From Ruminococcus sp. (GTDB lineage: Bacteria > Bacillota > Clostridia > Oscillospirales > Ruminococcaceae), in contig JAJPYB010000001.1 of assembly GCA_021205185.1 (NCBI GenBank), forward strand, positions 1 to 64,000: 64,000 bases of DNA, read 5' to 3'. Every line of letters begins with the position of its first letter. The stretch's first letter is position 1. Below, piece after piece: positions 8,354 to 17,214 of this stretch. The position numbers and the translations under genes were made by a program. The notes under the pieces were generated by a model. That model was given only the letters and a program-made list of their open reading frames with translations. It was not told the origin of the DNA and searched no databases.

Positions 8354-8453
8354 ACTTCGATAGATATGAGGAGATGTATTTCCCAAACGGAGCAATCAAA
8401 CGACCGGAATCTAAGCCGAGAGGACCGCATAGGAAAAAATCGAACAAGTGAGA

Positions 8454-8490
8454 AACAGGCAAGGTAGTTTAGGATGCTACCTTGCCTGTT
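8454..8490. terminator. Bidirectional hairpin at island edge
   Basis: Stem aacaggcaaggtag / ctaccttgcctgtt with a short loop. It overlaps the last codons of the minus-strand gene 8469-8660. Confidence 0.6.
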
Positions 8491-8660
8491 TTGGCTTCTG
8501 TATTTTCTTTCTCGCACATAGCTTTCCATTCAGCAAATTCCCGTTGCCCTTCCTCGCTTTCAAAAAAAGCCACGATGTCAGGATAGATACACCGTGCGAT
8601 AATTTCAATTTCCCGTTCCGGGATGCCGGAGTTGTTAATCAGTTTCTTTTGCCTGCTCAA
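8469..8660 (-). CDS. Small recombinase-associated protein, 63 aa
   Basis: Small acidic protein with the pattern IPEREIEIIARCIYPDI then FFESEEGQREFAEWK. I recall this pattern from short proteins beside serine recombinases and conjugative elements of Firmicutes. Function is unknown; it may be a recombination accessory factor. Upstream of it lies a sequence matching the leader of the large serine recombinase at 18.5 kb but in inverted orientation. Its 3' end runs into a hairpin. Confidence 0.7.
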   Translation of the reverse strand: MSRQKKLINNSGIPEREIEIIARCIYPDIVAFFESEEGQREFAEWKAMCEKENTEAKTGKVAS

Positions 8661-8704
8661 TGAGTAGTGTCCTTTCTGTTGAAGTTTCGGGGGATTATTT
8701 TTGT

Positions 8705-8929
8705 CCCTTCACTAACACAGAAAAACCAGACATCCAGACAAGGTGTTTTGAAATTTTCTTAAAAATATTTTCGGGAGAAGTAGGAGCAAGATACGCCTAC
8801 GTCAGACAATAACTCGAAATGTGTTATTTCCGACAGGCAAATCTTGATGGGAATTGCGATTTCCCATACCCTCGACTTTTGCAAAACTGAAAAGTTTTGA
8901 TTTTGGTTCCCATTAAAATGGTCACAGCG
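8705..8929 (-). repeat. Left inverted copy of recombinase leader region
   Basis: Three collinear blocks match 18152-18495 on the other strand: 8842-8929 (near identical apart from ~25 extra nt containing caaaac/gttttg), 8784-8797 (ggcgtatcttgct) and 8705-8721 (tctgtgttagtgaaggg). The stretch 8661-9054 contains no gene beyond this repeat and the start of the next one. Confidence 0.7.
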
Positions 8930-9054
8930 GCGTGTCTTTGACTGCCGGAGAATTTTGAATACTGAGTAGTCCCAAAGCCTTGCTTTCTTCTCCACCTTGT
9001 TGTATAATATTTATGAATAATTCTAAATCATCAAAATGTCGGAGGCTGAGATAG

Positions 9055-9669
9055 GTGAAGCTTTTCAACAATACAACAAATAAAGTCAGGGACGACCTTG
9101 AAAAGAAGATCGTTCGGGAAAGTCGTGTGTCTGTTGCCGCGGCTTATTTTTCTATGTACGCATATGAGGAGTTGAAAGCTCAGCTTGAGAGCGTTTCGGA
9201 GTTTCGCTTTATATTCACGTCACCGACTTTTGTCAAGGAGCAGTCCGAAAAGCAAAAGCGTGAGTTCTATATTCCCCGCCTCAGCCGGGAGCAGAGCCTT
9301 TATGGTACCGAGTTTGAAATTCATCTTCGCAACGAAATGACCCAGAAAGCGTTTGCAAAAGAGTGCGCCGACTGGATTAGAAGAAAAGCTAAGTTTAAAT
9401 CAAATGTGACCGGCGAAAACATGGGCGGATTTATGACAGTTGAAGCTTCCGAGGATTTGGTATATGCGCCTATAAACGGCTTCACAACAGTGGACATCGG
9501 TTGCAGTCGGGAAAACAACGCCTATAATATGGTGAACCGACTTGAAGCGCCGGCGGCTTCCGATTATATAAAGCTTTTCAACTCTCTCTGGAAAGAAAAA
9601 CAACTCAACCGGCAGATGGAAATCAATGCGGAGATAAAGAAGCTTAAGAAGAAATTGAATCGAAGATAA
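9055..9669 (+). pseudogene. Internally deleted PLD-domain SNF2-type helicase
   Basis: 204 aa from a GTG start. Residues 1-~175 match the N-terminal phospholipase-D-like part (LRFIFTSPTF, KREFYIPRL, YAPINGFTTVD) of very large SNF2-type helicases that accompany type III-like restriction systems. In those the ATPase core follows over many hundreds of residues. Here it is absent and only a short basic coiled tail (EINAEIKKLKKKLNRR) remains, so the helicase body seems to be lost by an in-frame deletion. With the two damaged genes after it, it forms the remnant of a defence locus. Confidence 0.65.
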
Positions 9670-9693
9670 ATAACAGGAAAGTAGGCTGTTTAT

Positions 9694-10569
9694 ATGTCAG
9701 AAAACCAAAACACAGAATGGAAAGAATCCTGGCGGGATGAATATCTCAAATGGGTGTGCGGCTTTGCGAATGCACAGGGCGGCAGGATTTATATTGGAAA
9801 AAGCGACGGCGGCACCATTGTCGGTGTTTCTGACAGCAAGAGCCTTATGGAGGACATTCCGAACAAGATTCAGACGACACTCGGCATAATTGCTGACGTG
9901 AATCTTCATTGCCGACAGGGTTATTGACCTTATTTTCACGAAATACCTCAAAGCCGCCATCACCTATGAGCATGACGTTCGGGTTGAGACATTCCCGTTT
10001 CCTCGCGACGGCGTGCGTGAAGCGGTCTATAACGCCTTGGGTCACAACAACTATGCCGGAAGCGTCCCGATTCAGATTCGCATTGAGGACGATGCCATGC
10101 ACATCAGCAACAGGTGCATTCTGCCTCCGAACTGGACGGCGGAAACTCTTATGGAGCCACACAAGTCGGTGCCGTTCAATCCCTCGATTGCAAATGTCTT
10201 CTACCGTGCCGGCTATATCGAGGCTTGGGACGTGGCATTCAGAAAATCTGCGATTCCTGCCGTGAACTCGGCACTCCCGACCCGGAATATATAGTTTTCG
10301 GCAATGATATTACTGTAAAATTTACGGCTTTAAAACCCGCCAAAGCATCAGATGAAGCTTTAAACCGACATGATGACGGTTTGGATGTCGGTTTGGCGGA
10401 AAAGACACTGAAAATCATTTCGGAAAATCCGAAAGCTACTATGGCTGAGATAGCAAACGAATGCAACGTCACGAAACGTACCGTTGAGCGTACAATCAAA
10501 GCTTTGCGTGAACAAGGCAAAATTGTCCGCGAAGGCGGCAAGAGATACGGTCACTGGAAAGTATTATAA
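9694..10569 (+). pseudogene. Broken AlbA_2 (Schlafen-like) ATP-binding regulator
   Basis: The N-terminus (TEWKESWRDEYLKWVCGFAN, then GGRIYIG) is the AlbA_2 divergent AAA-4 domain. Near 9903 the frame ends early and homology resumes in another frame (RVIDLIFTKYLK), with the middle of the protein missing. Near 10229 a lost G shifts the frame again: TGG GAC should read TGG GGA CGT (WGRGIQK). The remainder ends in a winged-helix domain (MAEIANECNVTKRTVERTIK). Two independent lesions make this a pseudogene. Intact relatives sit in type III restriction loci. Confidence 0.8.
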
Positions 10570-10590
10570 ATAGAAAAGGAGCAACCCCCC

Positions 10591-11028
10591 ATGCAAGAAA
10601 GTAAAATGAAATTTGAAACCCCCAACCTCGTTTTCTCCAACATCGACCGCATCGGCGAGATGTTCCCGAACTGCCTGACGGAGGCAGTCGGTTCCGACGG
10701 AAAACCCAAGAAAGCCATCAACTTTGAAGTCCTCAAGCAGATGCTATCCTCCGAGATAGTTGACGGCGACGAGGCTTACGAGTTCACCTGGGTTGGCAAG
10801 AAGTCCTCGATTGTCGAGGCAAACAGACCCACCCGCAAGACCCTTCGTCCCTGCCCCGAAGAAAGCGTCGACTGGGACACCACCGAGAACCTCTACATCG
10901 AGGGCGACAACCTCGAAGTCCTGAAGCTTCTTCAGGAAAGCTACCTCGGCAAGGTCAAGATGATCTACATAGATATTTATCCCGCATATTTGATACAATC
11001 CAACGGAGCTGTGCGCGAGTGTGCATAG
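10591..11028 (+). pseudogene. Truncated type III-like DNA methyltransferase
   Basis: 145 aa. The N-terminal part is that of adenine methyltransferases of the Mod type (ENLYIEGDNLEVLKLLQ, then KVKMIYID). The family continues with DPPYNTG, but here the frame breaks straight after YID into unrelated sequence (IYPAYLIQ) and stops. The catalytic DPPY and the target-recognition part are missing, so it cannot methylate. A deletion junction at about 10970 is likely, also removing any restriction partner. Confidence 0.8.
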
Positions 11029-11083
11029 GGGTGTGCAAAGAGATTTTAGGGTGTGCAGGCAGTCGGAAGTTCCCGGCTTTTTA

Positions 11084-11206
11084 TTATGCGGACATATACC
11101 AGCTGATACGGTCGCCGTAATCACGGAGCGCCTGATACATTCTGGTGTTGCCCATAAATGCCCAGACCATTATCTCTTTACCCTTGAGTAAATCTACTGT
11201 TATCAC
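11084..11206 (-). CDS. Possible 40-aa protein or gene remnant
   Basis: A 40-codon frame from a GTG inside an SD-like tggaggtgat, ending MYQALRDYGDRISWYMSA. The codon pattern looks coding, but it may be the 3' end of a gene lost at the deletion junction. It lies beyond the terminator of the MATE gene. The rest of 11029-11280 shows only three gtgtgca repeats. Confidence 0.25.
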   Translation of the reverse strand: MITVDLLKGKEIMVWAFMGNTRMYQALRDYGDRISWYMSA

Positions 11207-11222
11207 CTCCAGATGGGCATGA

Positions 11223-11254
11223 AAAAAGAGCGGCTGTGTAGTCGCTCTTTTATA
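11223..11254 (-). terminator. Terminator of the MATE-kinase gene
   Basis: Leftward hairpin aaagagcg/cgctcttt followed by six T, 27 nt below the gene end. Confidence 0.8.
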
Positions 11255-11280
11255 AAGTTAAAAAACGGGACTTTTGCGGG

Positions 11281-13326
11281 TCAGGCATTTAATTGCTCAA
11301 CTGCATTTAAAATGATATTTACAGCCCCTTCGATGCCTAATTTATCGGTATCCAAGCACAAATCATAGGTGTTTGCAGAACCCCACTTTGAATCGGAATA
11401 CTGATTGTAGTAAGCGGCTCTCTCCTGATCGACCTTCGCAATTTTTCCTCTGCTTTCCTCAAGAGAGATTCCATCTCGTTCGGATACGCGCTTGGCTCTT
11501 GTTTCAACGGAAGCCGTAATAAAAACAGTTAGCATTTTATCTGTCTTATGCAGAATCTGGTCAGCTCTGCGTCCTATGATAATGCACGGACCCTTCTGCG
11601 CCGTTATTTTTATCACTTCCTGCTGCGCTTGGCTTGCCAGATTTTCAAAGTTACTGTCATGTCCGAAATTGAATCCCATGTATTGATATAATCCGTTTGC
11701 CCCCACAGATTTTTCATCCATGCTCGCAAGATACTTCTGATTTAACCCAGAGTGTTTCGCCGTTTCTTCCAGTAATGCCGCATCATAATATGGAATGTTC
11801 AATTTTTCTGCAAGAAGTTTCCCAACAGAGCGGCCGCCGGAACCGTAGGAGCGTCCAATTGTAATGATGTAATCTGTCAGCGGCGGCTCAGCGGAGGGAA
11901 TGAATTTTTCTTCATTCTGCTCTTTCATGGAGACTGGTTTTCCCAGTTCTTTCTTTATCCGCAGGAGAACAACCGCGACAGCGATAAAGGTTACGGTATC
12001 AGCCGCCGGCATAAAGAATGGCAGTGCGTAAAGCCCGCCTATCATAGGCAGAAGCAATGTAAATCCAACACCCAAGATGAATTCCCTTGATACTGACAGT
12101 ACGGATGCCTGCCTTGGTTTTCCAAGTGCCTGGAGAAAGATGAAGCTTGCTTTGTTGACACAGGCGAGCGGGAGGAGAAACAACTGACACCGTATAAACC
12201 AAACAGCAAATTCCGTGTAATACGTACTTTCTTTTGCCGAACCAAATATCAGCATTAATTGATTCGGGAAAGCAAGAAAGATGGCAGAGGCAGCCAAACC
12301 AAACAGCGCCTGCGCCGCCATAAGGCGTATCATAACACCGCGTACACGATCATACCTTTTTGCGCCGTAATTGTATCCGACAATTGGAGTGCAGCCAGCT
12401 GCGAGTCCAACTGAAACCGAAATAATGACCTGATAGAACTTTGACACAATTCCTGCAATGGCAGTTGGAATTTGCGAATATTCTGCCTGAGAAAATACTG
12501 GATCAAGCGCTCCATATTTTACGGCCATATTAATTGTGGCAGCCATAGAAAGAACAATAGAGAACTGAGATAAAAAGTCAGATACCCCGAGCGAAAGAAT
12601 TCGTCCAATTAATCGTTTTTGCAGTGTAAAGCATTGTTTGTTCAAAGGGGTTATCCTCATTCGGAACAGATATGCTAACGCAAGAGCGGCGGATAAAATT
12701 TGTCCTCCAATTGTAGCGACAGCCGCACCCATCATGCCCCATTTCAAAATAAAAATGCAAATGGGGTCAAAAACGATATTAAGTATTGCTCCAACAAGAA
12801 GCATAGCCATAGCATAACCCTGATTACCGTCCGAACGGATGATTGGGTTCATTGCCTGACCGAACATATAAAATGGGATGCCTAACGTAATCCAGAAAAA
12901 ATATTCCTTTGAAAGCCGGAAAGTCTCTTCGTTCACATCTGCACCAAATAAGCGCAGAATTGGAGTTTGAAATATGAGGTAGATTGCTGTAAGTACAAGG
13001 CTGACCACAACAACGGAAACAATGGCATTGCCGACACCGTTTGCAGCATCCTCCTTCTTTTTGCTGCCAAGGCTTAGACTTACAAAAGCACAGCAACCGT
13101 TTCCAATCATAACCGCAATGGCGATAGCTACCACCGTCATAGGAAATACAATCGTATTAGCCGCATTTCCATAAGATCCAAGGTATGATGCGTTTGCGAT
13201 AAAAATCTGGTCGACAATATTGTAAAGTGCCGCTACCAACATGGAGATTACGCAGGGAAACGCATATTTTCGCATGAGCTTTCCGAGTCTCTCCGTTTCA
13301 AGATAGTTATTTGTCTCAACTGACAT
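11281..13326 (-). CDS. MATE efflux transporter fused to cytidylate-kinase-like domain
   Basis: 681 aa. Residues ~1-455 are a MATE-family Na+/H+-drug antiporter with about 12 membrane spans (LMRKYAFPCVISMLVAALYN; GCTPIVGYNYGAKRYDRV). After a short polar linker, residues ~475-680 form a cytidylate-kinase-like domain (PF13189 type): P-loop GRSYGSGGRSVG, then IIGRRAD. The last span should leave the kinase domain in the cytosol. What it phosphorylates is unknown. The gene has its own promoter about 95 nt upstream and a terminator, and lies inside the accessory island. Confidence 0.88.
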   Translation of the reverse strand: MSVETNNYLETERLGKLMRKYAFPCVISMLVAALYNIVDQIFIANASYLGSYGNAANTIVFPMTVVAIAIAVMIGNGCCAFVSLSLGSKKKEDAANGVGNAIVSVVVVSLVLTAIYLIFQTPILRLFGADVNEETFRLSKEYFFWITLGIPFYMFGQAMNPIIRSDGNQGYAMAMLLVGAILNIVFDPICIFILKWGMMGAAVATIGGQILSAALALAYLFRMRITPLNKQCFTLQKRLIGRILSLGVSDFLSQFSIVLSMAATINMAVKYGALDPVFSQAEYSQIPTAIAGIVSKFYQVIISVSVGLAAGCTPIVGYNYGAKRYDRVRGVMIRLMAAQALFGLAASAIFLAFPNQLMLIFGSAKESTYYTEFAVWFIRCQLFLLPLACVNKASFIFLQALGKPRQASVLSVSREFILGVGFTLLLPMIGGLYALPFFMPAADTVTFIAVAVVLLRIKKELGKPVSMKEQNEEKFIPSAEPPLTDYIITIGRSYGSGGRSVGKLLAEKLNIPYYDAALLEETAKHSGLNQKYLASMDEKSVGANGLYQYMGFNFGHDSNFENLASQAQQEVIKITAQKGPCIIIGRRADQILHKTDKMLTVFITASVETRAKRVSERDGISLEESRGKIAKVDQERAAYYNQYSDSKWGSANTYDLCLDTDKLGIEGAVNIILNAVEQLNA

Positions 13327-13420
13327 AGAATGTTCCTTCCTTATATTCGTATTCCAGCCCGGTGTATAAACTCTCTACCCGTCGAATGCGAATTGGAATC
13401 TATCCATGACCAGTACATCT

Positions 13421-13449
13421 ATTATACGATTATCTTTTTGGATATTCAA
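13421..13449 (-). promoter_or_regulatory. Promoter of the MATE-kinase gene
   Basis: Leftward TTGAAT (13449-13444), 17-nt spacer, TATAAT (13426-13421), leaving a leader of about 90 nt. Confidence 0.6.
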
Positions 13450-13593
13450 CCCCTGTATTTTAATAACCTATTTAGTGCATTTATTCATGACAAATGTTGG
13501 ACAACAAAAAGGATTGGATATGTGAAAGAAATTTACAGAAAACTCTACGAGGCTAATTCTGCTGTAAAAAATCCTGAAAATCGTTCAGACCGA

Positions 13594-14394
13594 TCAACTT
13601 GGAGTTGACGGTTTCTTTTTCAGTTCTGCGATTGCTACATAATGTAAAATATCAAATTCGTCTGGAGCGATTTTCTTCAATAACTCCATATGTTCTTTTT
13701 CCCATTCTGCAATCTCATCTGTACTCAATGAAGCGCCTATGCCCCGACAGGCTTTCATCCTGCCGTTCCAGCTTTCACGTGTGAAATGCACTTTTAACGG
13801 ATACTCCTCATGATAAATCAATTCAAATCTATCTTCGTAAACATCAGGAATCGCAATCGGATGCATAGTTTCTCCGGCGCCGCTCCATTTCGGACTATAT
13901 TTTAATACCAGGTCTTCACTTGCACCGGCAATGTTATCTTCATATGGTAGCCACGCCATATATAAAAGAAGCAATCTCCCTTCGTCTTTAAGGATTTTAT
14001 CGAATAAAGCAGACGTTATCTTATGGTCAAAATACCAAAAGCACTGACAGGCTGTGATAACATCAAAACTGTTGTCAGGAAAATCAAGGTTTTCTGTAGC
14101 CGATACAAGATATTTGATATGCATATTTTGGGATAGCAGCCTGGCATAAGTTATTTGATTCTCCGATATATCAGTTCCTGTCCAATCAGCGCCGTACTGA
14201 TACATATTTCTGGGGATAACTCCTGTACCCGTGCCAACATCAAGAACATTCTGACCATTTATACACAATTTTCGTTTTACGATTTTATTGTAAAATTCCC
14301 GCGTATAAATGTCACGGTATTTGGCATAATCTTTGGATGTTCTTCCCCAATCAAAGGTTTTGCCGCCATCTATAGATTTATCTGTTATCTTCAT
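13594..14394 (-). CDS. Class I SAM-dependent methyltransferase
   Basis: 266-aa cytosolic small-molecule methyltransferase. Motif I is VLDVGTGTGVIPRN (~residue 50), the acidic motif II is GTDIS, and DVITACQCFWYF matches the post-I motif region. The N-terminus FDWGRTSKDYAKYRD is typical of the UbiE-like subgroup. The substrate cannot be read from sequence. It precedes nothing in tight linkage; the YjbR gene lies 46 nt upstream in the same direction. Confidence 0.88.
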   Translation of the reverse strand: MKITDKSIDGGKTFDWGRTSKDYAKYRDIYTREFYNKIVKRKLCINGQNVLDVGTGTGVIPRNMYQYGADWTGTDISENQITYARLLSQNMHIKYLVSATENLDFPDNSFDVITACQCFWYFDHKITSALFDKILKDEGRLLLLYMAWLPYEDNIAGASEDLVLKYSPKWSGAGETMHPIAIPDVYEDRFELIYHEEYPLKVHFTRESWNGRMKACRGIGASLSTDEIAEWEKEHMELLKKIAPDEFDILHYVAIAELKKKPSTPS

Positions 14395-14440
14395 CGCTCA
14401 TACTTCCAATTCCAAATAGTCGGTGTCGAGCCGCTCTAAA

Positions 14441-15103
14441 TTATTTTGCGGCAAGTTCATAGCTGTCCTGTATCAGTGACAGCAATTCCTCATCGCTGAC
14501 GCTTTCATCCAATGTCACAGTATACCAGCTTTTCTTGTTCATGTGCCAGCCAGGATAAAAGTTTTCTCTTTTCAGCAATTCAGCCATTTGCTCCGGAGCA
14601 ATGCGTAAATCAATAATTTCAACCTGTTTATTCGAATCCAAGCCCAGCTTACTCCTTTGCACGGTTAAGATGGCTCCGTACCATTTCATGGTATCCTTTC
14701 TTCGCCAGACGGCATTGTCAGGAAATTTCGTCCAAAGGAACTCAAGCTCATCACCGTACGCATCAGAAACGTAATCAATCATCCGTAATGTCTGCGGTGC
14801 CTTAAACACAGACGGCTGATAACATTTTGAGGAGATGTCCTGCAAAATATCGGTAATGGCTGTTCGTATTTCTCCAATATAGGTGCCTGCTGCGTTGGTC
14901 TTGTACAGTACATATTCCTCGCCGGTTTCCTTTTCGTACAGGAAAGTATCGACATTATCGTCTGCATCAATAGTGATGAGCAACGCAAATTCGCCATTCA
15001 TAATGCCAATTTTATATTGATATTTGCCATCCCTCTGCTCAAAACCATATTCTAATAGTTTTGATGGGACTGATTTTCTTCTCTTAAAAATATCCTCAAA
15101 CAT
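14441..15103 (-). CDS. MmcQ/YjbR family protein
   Basis: 220 aa. The C-terminal ~110 residues carry the YjbR double-wing pattern (VWRRKDTMKWYGAILTV, PGWHMNKKSWYTV). The N-terminal ~100 residues add a domain of the kind found in longer family members. Family proteins are described as DNA-binding-like but their role is not settled. Probably co-transcribed with the downstream methyltransferase. Confidence 0.85.
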   Translation of the reverse strand: MFEDIFKRRKSVPSKLLEYGFEQRDGKYQYKIGIMNGEFALLITIDADDNVDTFLYEKETGEEYVLYKTNAAGTYIGEIRTAITDILQDISSKCYQPSVFKAPQTLRMIDYVSDAYGDELEFLWTKFPDNAVWRRKDTMKWYGAILTVQRSKLGLDSNKQVEIIDLRIAPEQMAELLKRENFYPGWHMNKKSWYTVTLDESVSDEELLSLIQDSYELAAK

Positions 15104-15220
15104 TTATAGCCAGCCCTTCTCAAAATGCCGATTTGTACTCGTATACAATAATTAGTATACCATACAGGGACAAGAAAAGGAAGACAGCGCCGTGTCCAAT
15201 CCGTGAAATTATTATCAAGC

Positions 15221-15751
15221 TTACCTCTTGACACCATCCTGTATCTGCTGAATGGTGTACAGCACCCGTGCCGACTTCCTATCCTCCAGCGTCACATTGT
15301 GCTTGGAATCCCAGGCAGCGCTGTACTGGTAGAAGCCCTTCTTTGCAAAGGCGTTGCCGTTCTTCGTGCATTCCCTCGTGGTCGCAAGCAGCGCCACATC
15401 ATCCCCGGCGGACATTGCCTTTGGGAAGGACACCTTGTGACCGCCGGCGCCCTGAGACAACTCCGCACTTCCGGCGGACATATCATCCTTCGGATAGAGG
15501 TGGATGTCCAGCCCTGCGGAGACTTCTCCGAGGTTGAACAGGATAACAGTTGCCTTGGAGCGGACGATACCGTTATACCAGACCTTGCTTTCATTTTCGT
15601 CGTCGCCGTCCCAGTTTGCCAGATAGCCGTCTTTGGTGCATGGCGTGTATCCCGTCAGGGACGGTCCCTCCTGCAGCATGAGGTCGGTGATCCAGAGGGT
15701 GCCGGTGCAGTCCTGATACAGTTTCCAGAACTGTTCGGCAATTTTTCTGAA
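15221..15751 (-). pseudogene. Remnant of phage tail/fibre protein
   Basis: Open frame on the minus strand with the phrase LWITDLMLQEG then LTGYTP, typical of phage tail or fibre proteins that describe a 'TDLM.Q.G...TGYTP' element. The frame has no start codon and is closed upstream by TAA at 15752-15754, so the N-terminus is gone. From its internal ATG (15679) it would still code 152 aa. The overlapping plus-strand frame 15203-15763 has poorer composition and I treat it as a shadow. Confidence 0.5.
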
Positions 15752-15770
15752 TTAAATTTGTGAACTTTAC

Positions 15771-16280
15771 TTACAGGGAAGCACCCAACCGCCGGGCTGC
15801 TTCCGTTTTGCCTTTGCCTAAAACCTCGCCACGATTTTTCCAACCCAAATTGCGTTCGTATGTACGATACCATGTGACAGCCTGAGAATAATCGGCTCCG
15901 TCTGCTGTCATTAGCAGCACGCTTTCTCTTGGAAATTTACCGTAGCCCAGACATTCCAGCTCCGCATACAAACGGTCTGCCGCTGTTTTCAGCGTCCCGG
16001 TAATAGTCCAGAAATAAAGCGGGGAAGCGAACACAACGACATCGCAGTCTGCGAAAGCAGAATAAATCTGATCCATGTCGTCTTTCTGAGAGCATGGGCT
16101 GTGTGCGTCCCGTCCTGCGTGCAGGCAGCCTTTGCAGCTATGGATATCCATGCCGTCAAGATAAAACTCCTCCACGGAATGACCGGCGCTGCGGGCACCC
16201 TCAGTGAAGCTGCGAACCAGTTTTTCGGTGCTGCCATTCTTTCTGGCCGCGCCATTGAGAACCAAAATCTTTTTTGCCAT
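15771..16280 (-). CDS. NADPH-dependent FMN reductase / flavodoxin-like
   Basis: 169-aa flavoprotein. The N-terminus KKILVLNGAARKNGSTEKL is the FMN phosphate loop, and CKGCLHAGRD..PCSQKDDM matches the cysteine segment of iron-sulfur flavoprotein-like reductases. SPLYFWTITGTLKTAADR is the flavin-ring loop. Start placed at 16280 (ggtgg SD), not the longer upstream frame. It lies 22 nt after the aldo/keto reductase gene and is probably co-transcribed under the divergent LysR regulator. Confidence 0.9.
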   Translation of the reverse strand: MAKKILVLNGAARKNGSTEKLVRSFTEGARSAGHSVEEFYLDGMDIHSCKGCLHAGRDAHSPCSQKDDMDQIYSAFADCDVVVFASPLYFWTITGTLKTAADRLYAELECLGYGKFPRESVLLMTADGADYSQAVTWYRTYERNLGWKNRGEVLGKGKTEAARRLGASL

Positions 16281-16302
16281 AAGTTTTACCACCTTTCTCG
16301 TT

Positions 16303-17100
16303 TTACCACCAGCCAAATAGGCTCCGTCCAACCTCAAGCTCTTTGATCGCCTGCATTTCTTCTGCATCCAGGTCAAAATCCAGAACAGAGATATTTTCTT
16401 TCATGTGTTCAGGATTCGTAGTTTTGGGAATCACGATAATTCCCTGCTGAACCAGAAAGCGCAGAGCAATCTGCGAAACGCTCCTGCCATGGCTTTTTGC
16501 AATCCGTACTAATACCGGGTTATTCCAGATGTTGTTCTGACCGCAGGCCAGCGGCGACCAGCTTTCAGGCTTTGTCCCAATCTGACACTCCAATTCCCGC
16601 AGCTTTTTCTGCTGGCGGAACACATGGGTTTCCACCTGGTTGATGGCAGGAATCACCTTGCAGTGATTGACCAGATCCAGATAGCGTTCTTCCATGAAGT
16701 TGGAAATGCCGATTGCACGAATTTTCCCATCCTTATAATAAGATTCCATAGCACGGTAAATCTCATGGACATCGCCCGTAGGTTCATGGATCAGCAGCAG
16801 ATCAATGTAATCCATATTGATCCTTTTCAGAGAGCTTTCAATGGAACGAAGCGTATCCTGATAACCATGACACCCCCAGAGCTTTGTCGTGATAAACAGC
16901 TCTTCTCTGGGTATGCCGGATTTGCGGCAGGCCATGCCTACTTCTCTCTCGTTTCCGTAGCATTGCGCCGTATCTATGGAACGGTACCCTGCACGCAGTG
17001 CTTCAGCGACACACTCTTCTGTGATTCTTGCCGGTGTCTGATAAGTCCCATATCCGACCATTGGCATTTTGACGCCATTATTTAATGTCACGTACTCCAT
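16303..17100 (-). CDS. Aldo/keto reductase
   Basis: 265-aa NADPH-dependent carbonyl reductase with a TIM barrel. The catalytic tetrad is visible: D in SIDTAQ, Y in CYGNE, K in TTKLWG and H in LLLIHEP. The C-terminal IPKTTNPEHMKENI is the cofactor loop. The ATG at 17100 has an aaggaggt SD. The gene is transcribed divergently from a LysR regulator, the standard arrangement for LysR control, and heads a unit with the flavoprotein. Confidence 0.93.
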   Translation of the reverse strand: MEYVTLNNGVKMPMVGYGTYQTPARITEECVAEALRAGYRSIDTAQCYGNEREVGMACRKSGIPREELFITTKLWGCHGYQDTLRSIESSLKRINMDYIDLLLIHEPTGDVHEIYRAMESYYKDGKIRAIGISNFMEERYLDLVNHCKVIPAINQVETHVFRQQKKLRELECQIGTKPESWSPLACGQNNIWNNPVLVRIAKSHGRSVSQIALRFLVQQGIIVIPKTTNPEHMKENISVLDFDLDAEEMQAIKELEVGRSLFGWW

Positions 17101-17151
17101 TGTTTTAGACCTCCTTTTTGTGTCTGTAACTAGATTATAATCCAAAAAGTA

Positions 17152-17181
17152 TTGACATGGAAGCCACCAAAATGTTATAAT
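17152..17181 (+). promoter_or_regulatory. Promoter of LysR gene
   Basis: TTGACA (17152-17157), 18-nt spacer, TATAAT (17176-17181). An ATTATA at 17134 lies in the same 114-bp divergent gap and may serve the AKR gene. Confidence 0.6.
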
Positions 17182-17214
17182 GGCTTTTAGAAAAACTAAA
17201 AGCGAGGTGGGACT

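Noticed and set aside
8374-8451. 25-aa frame after tRNA-Leu
   Set aside because: Basic and Pro-rich end with SD directly touching the ATG; may be a tail of a lost gene, but support is too weak.
13330-13608. 92-aa plus-strand frame between MATE and methyltransferase genes
   Set aside because: Overlaps the MATE promoter region and the end of the methyltransferase; no domain.
15203-15763. 186-aa plus-strand frame
   Set aside because: Mirror of the phage-like minus-strand frame, with poorer composition.
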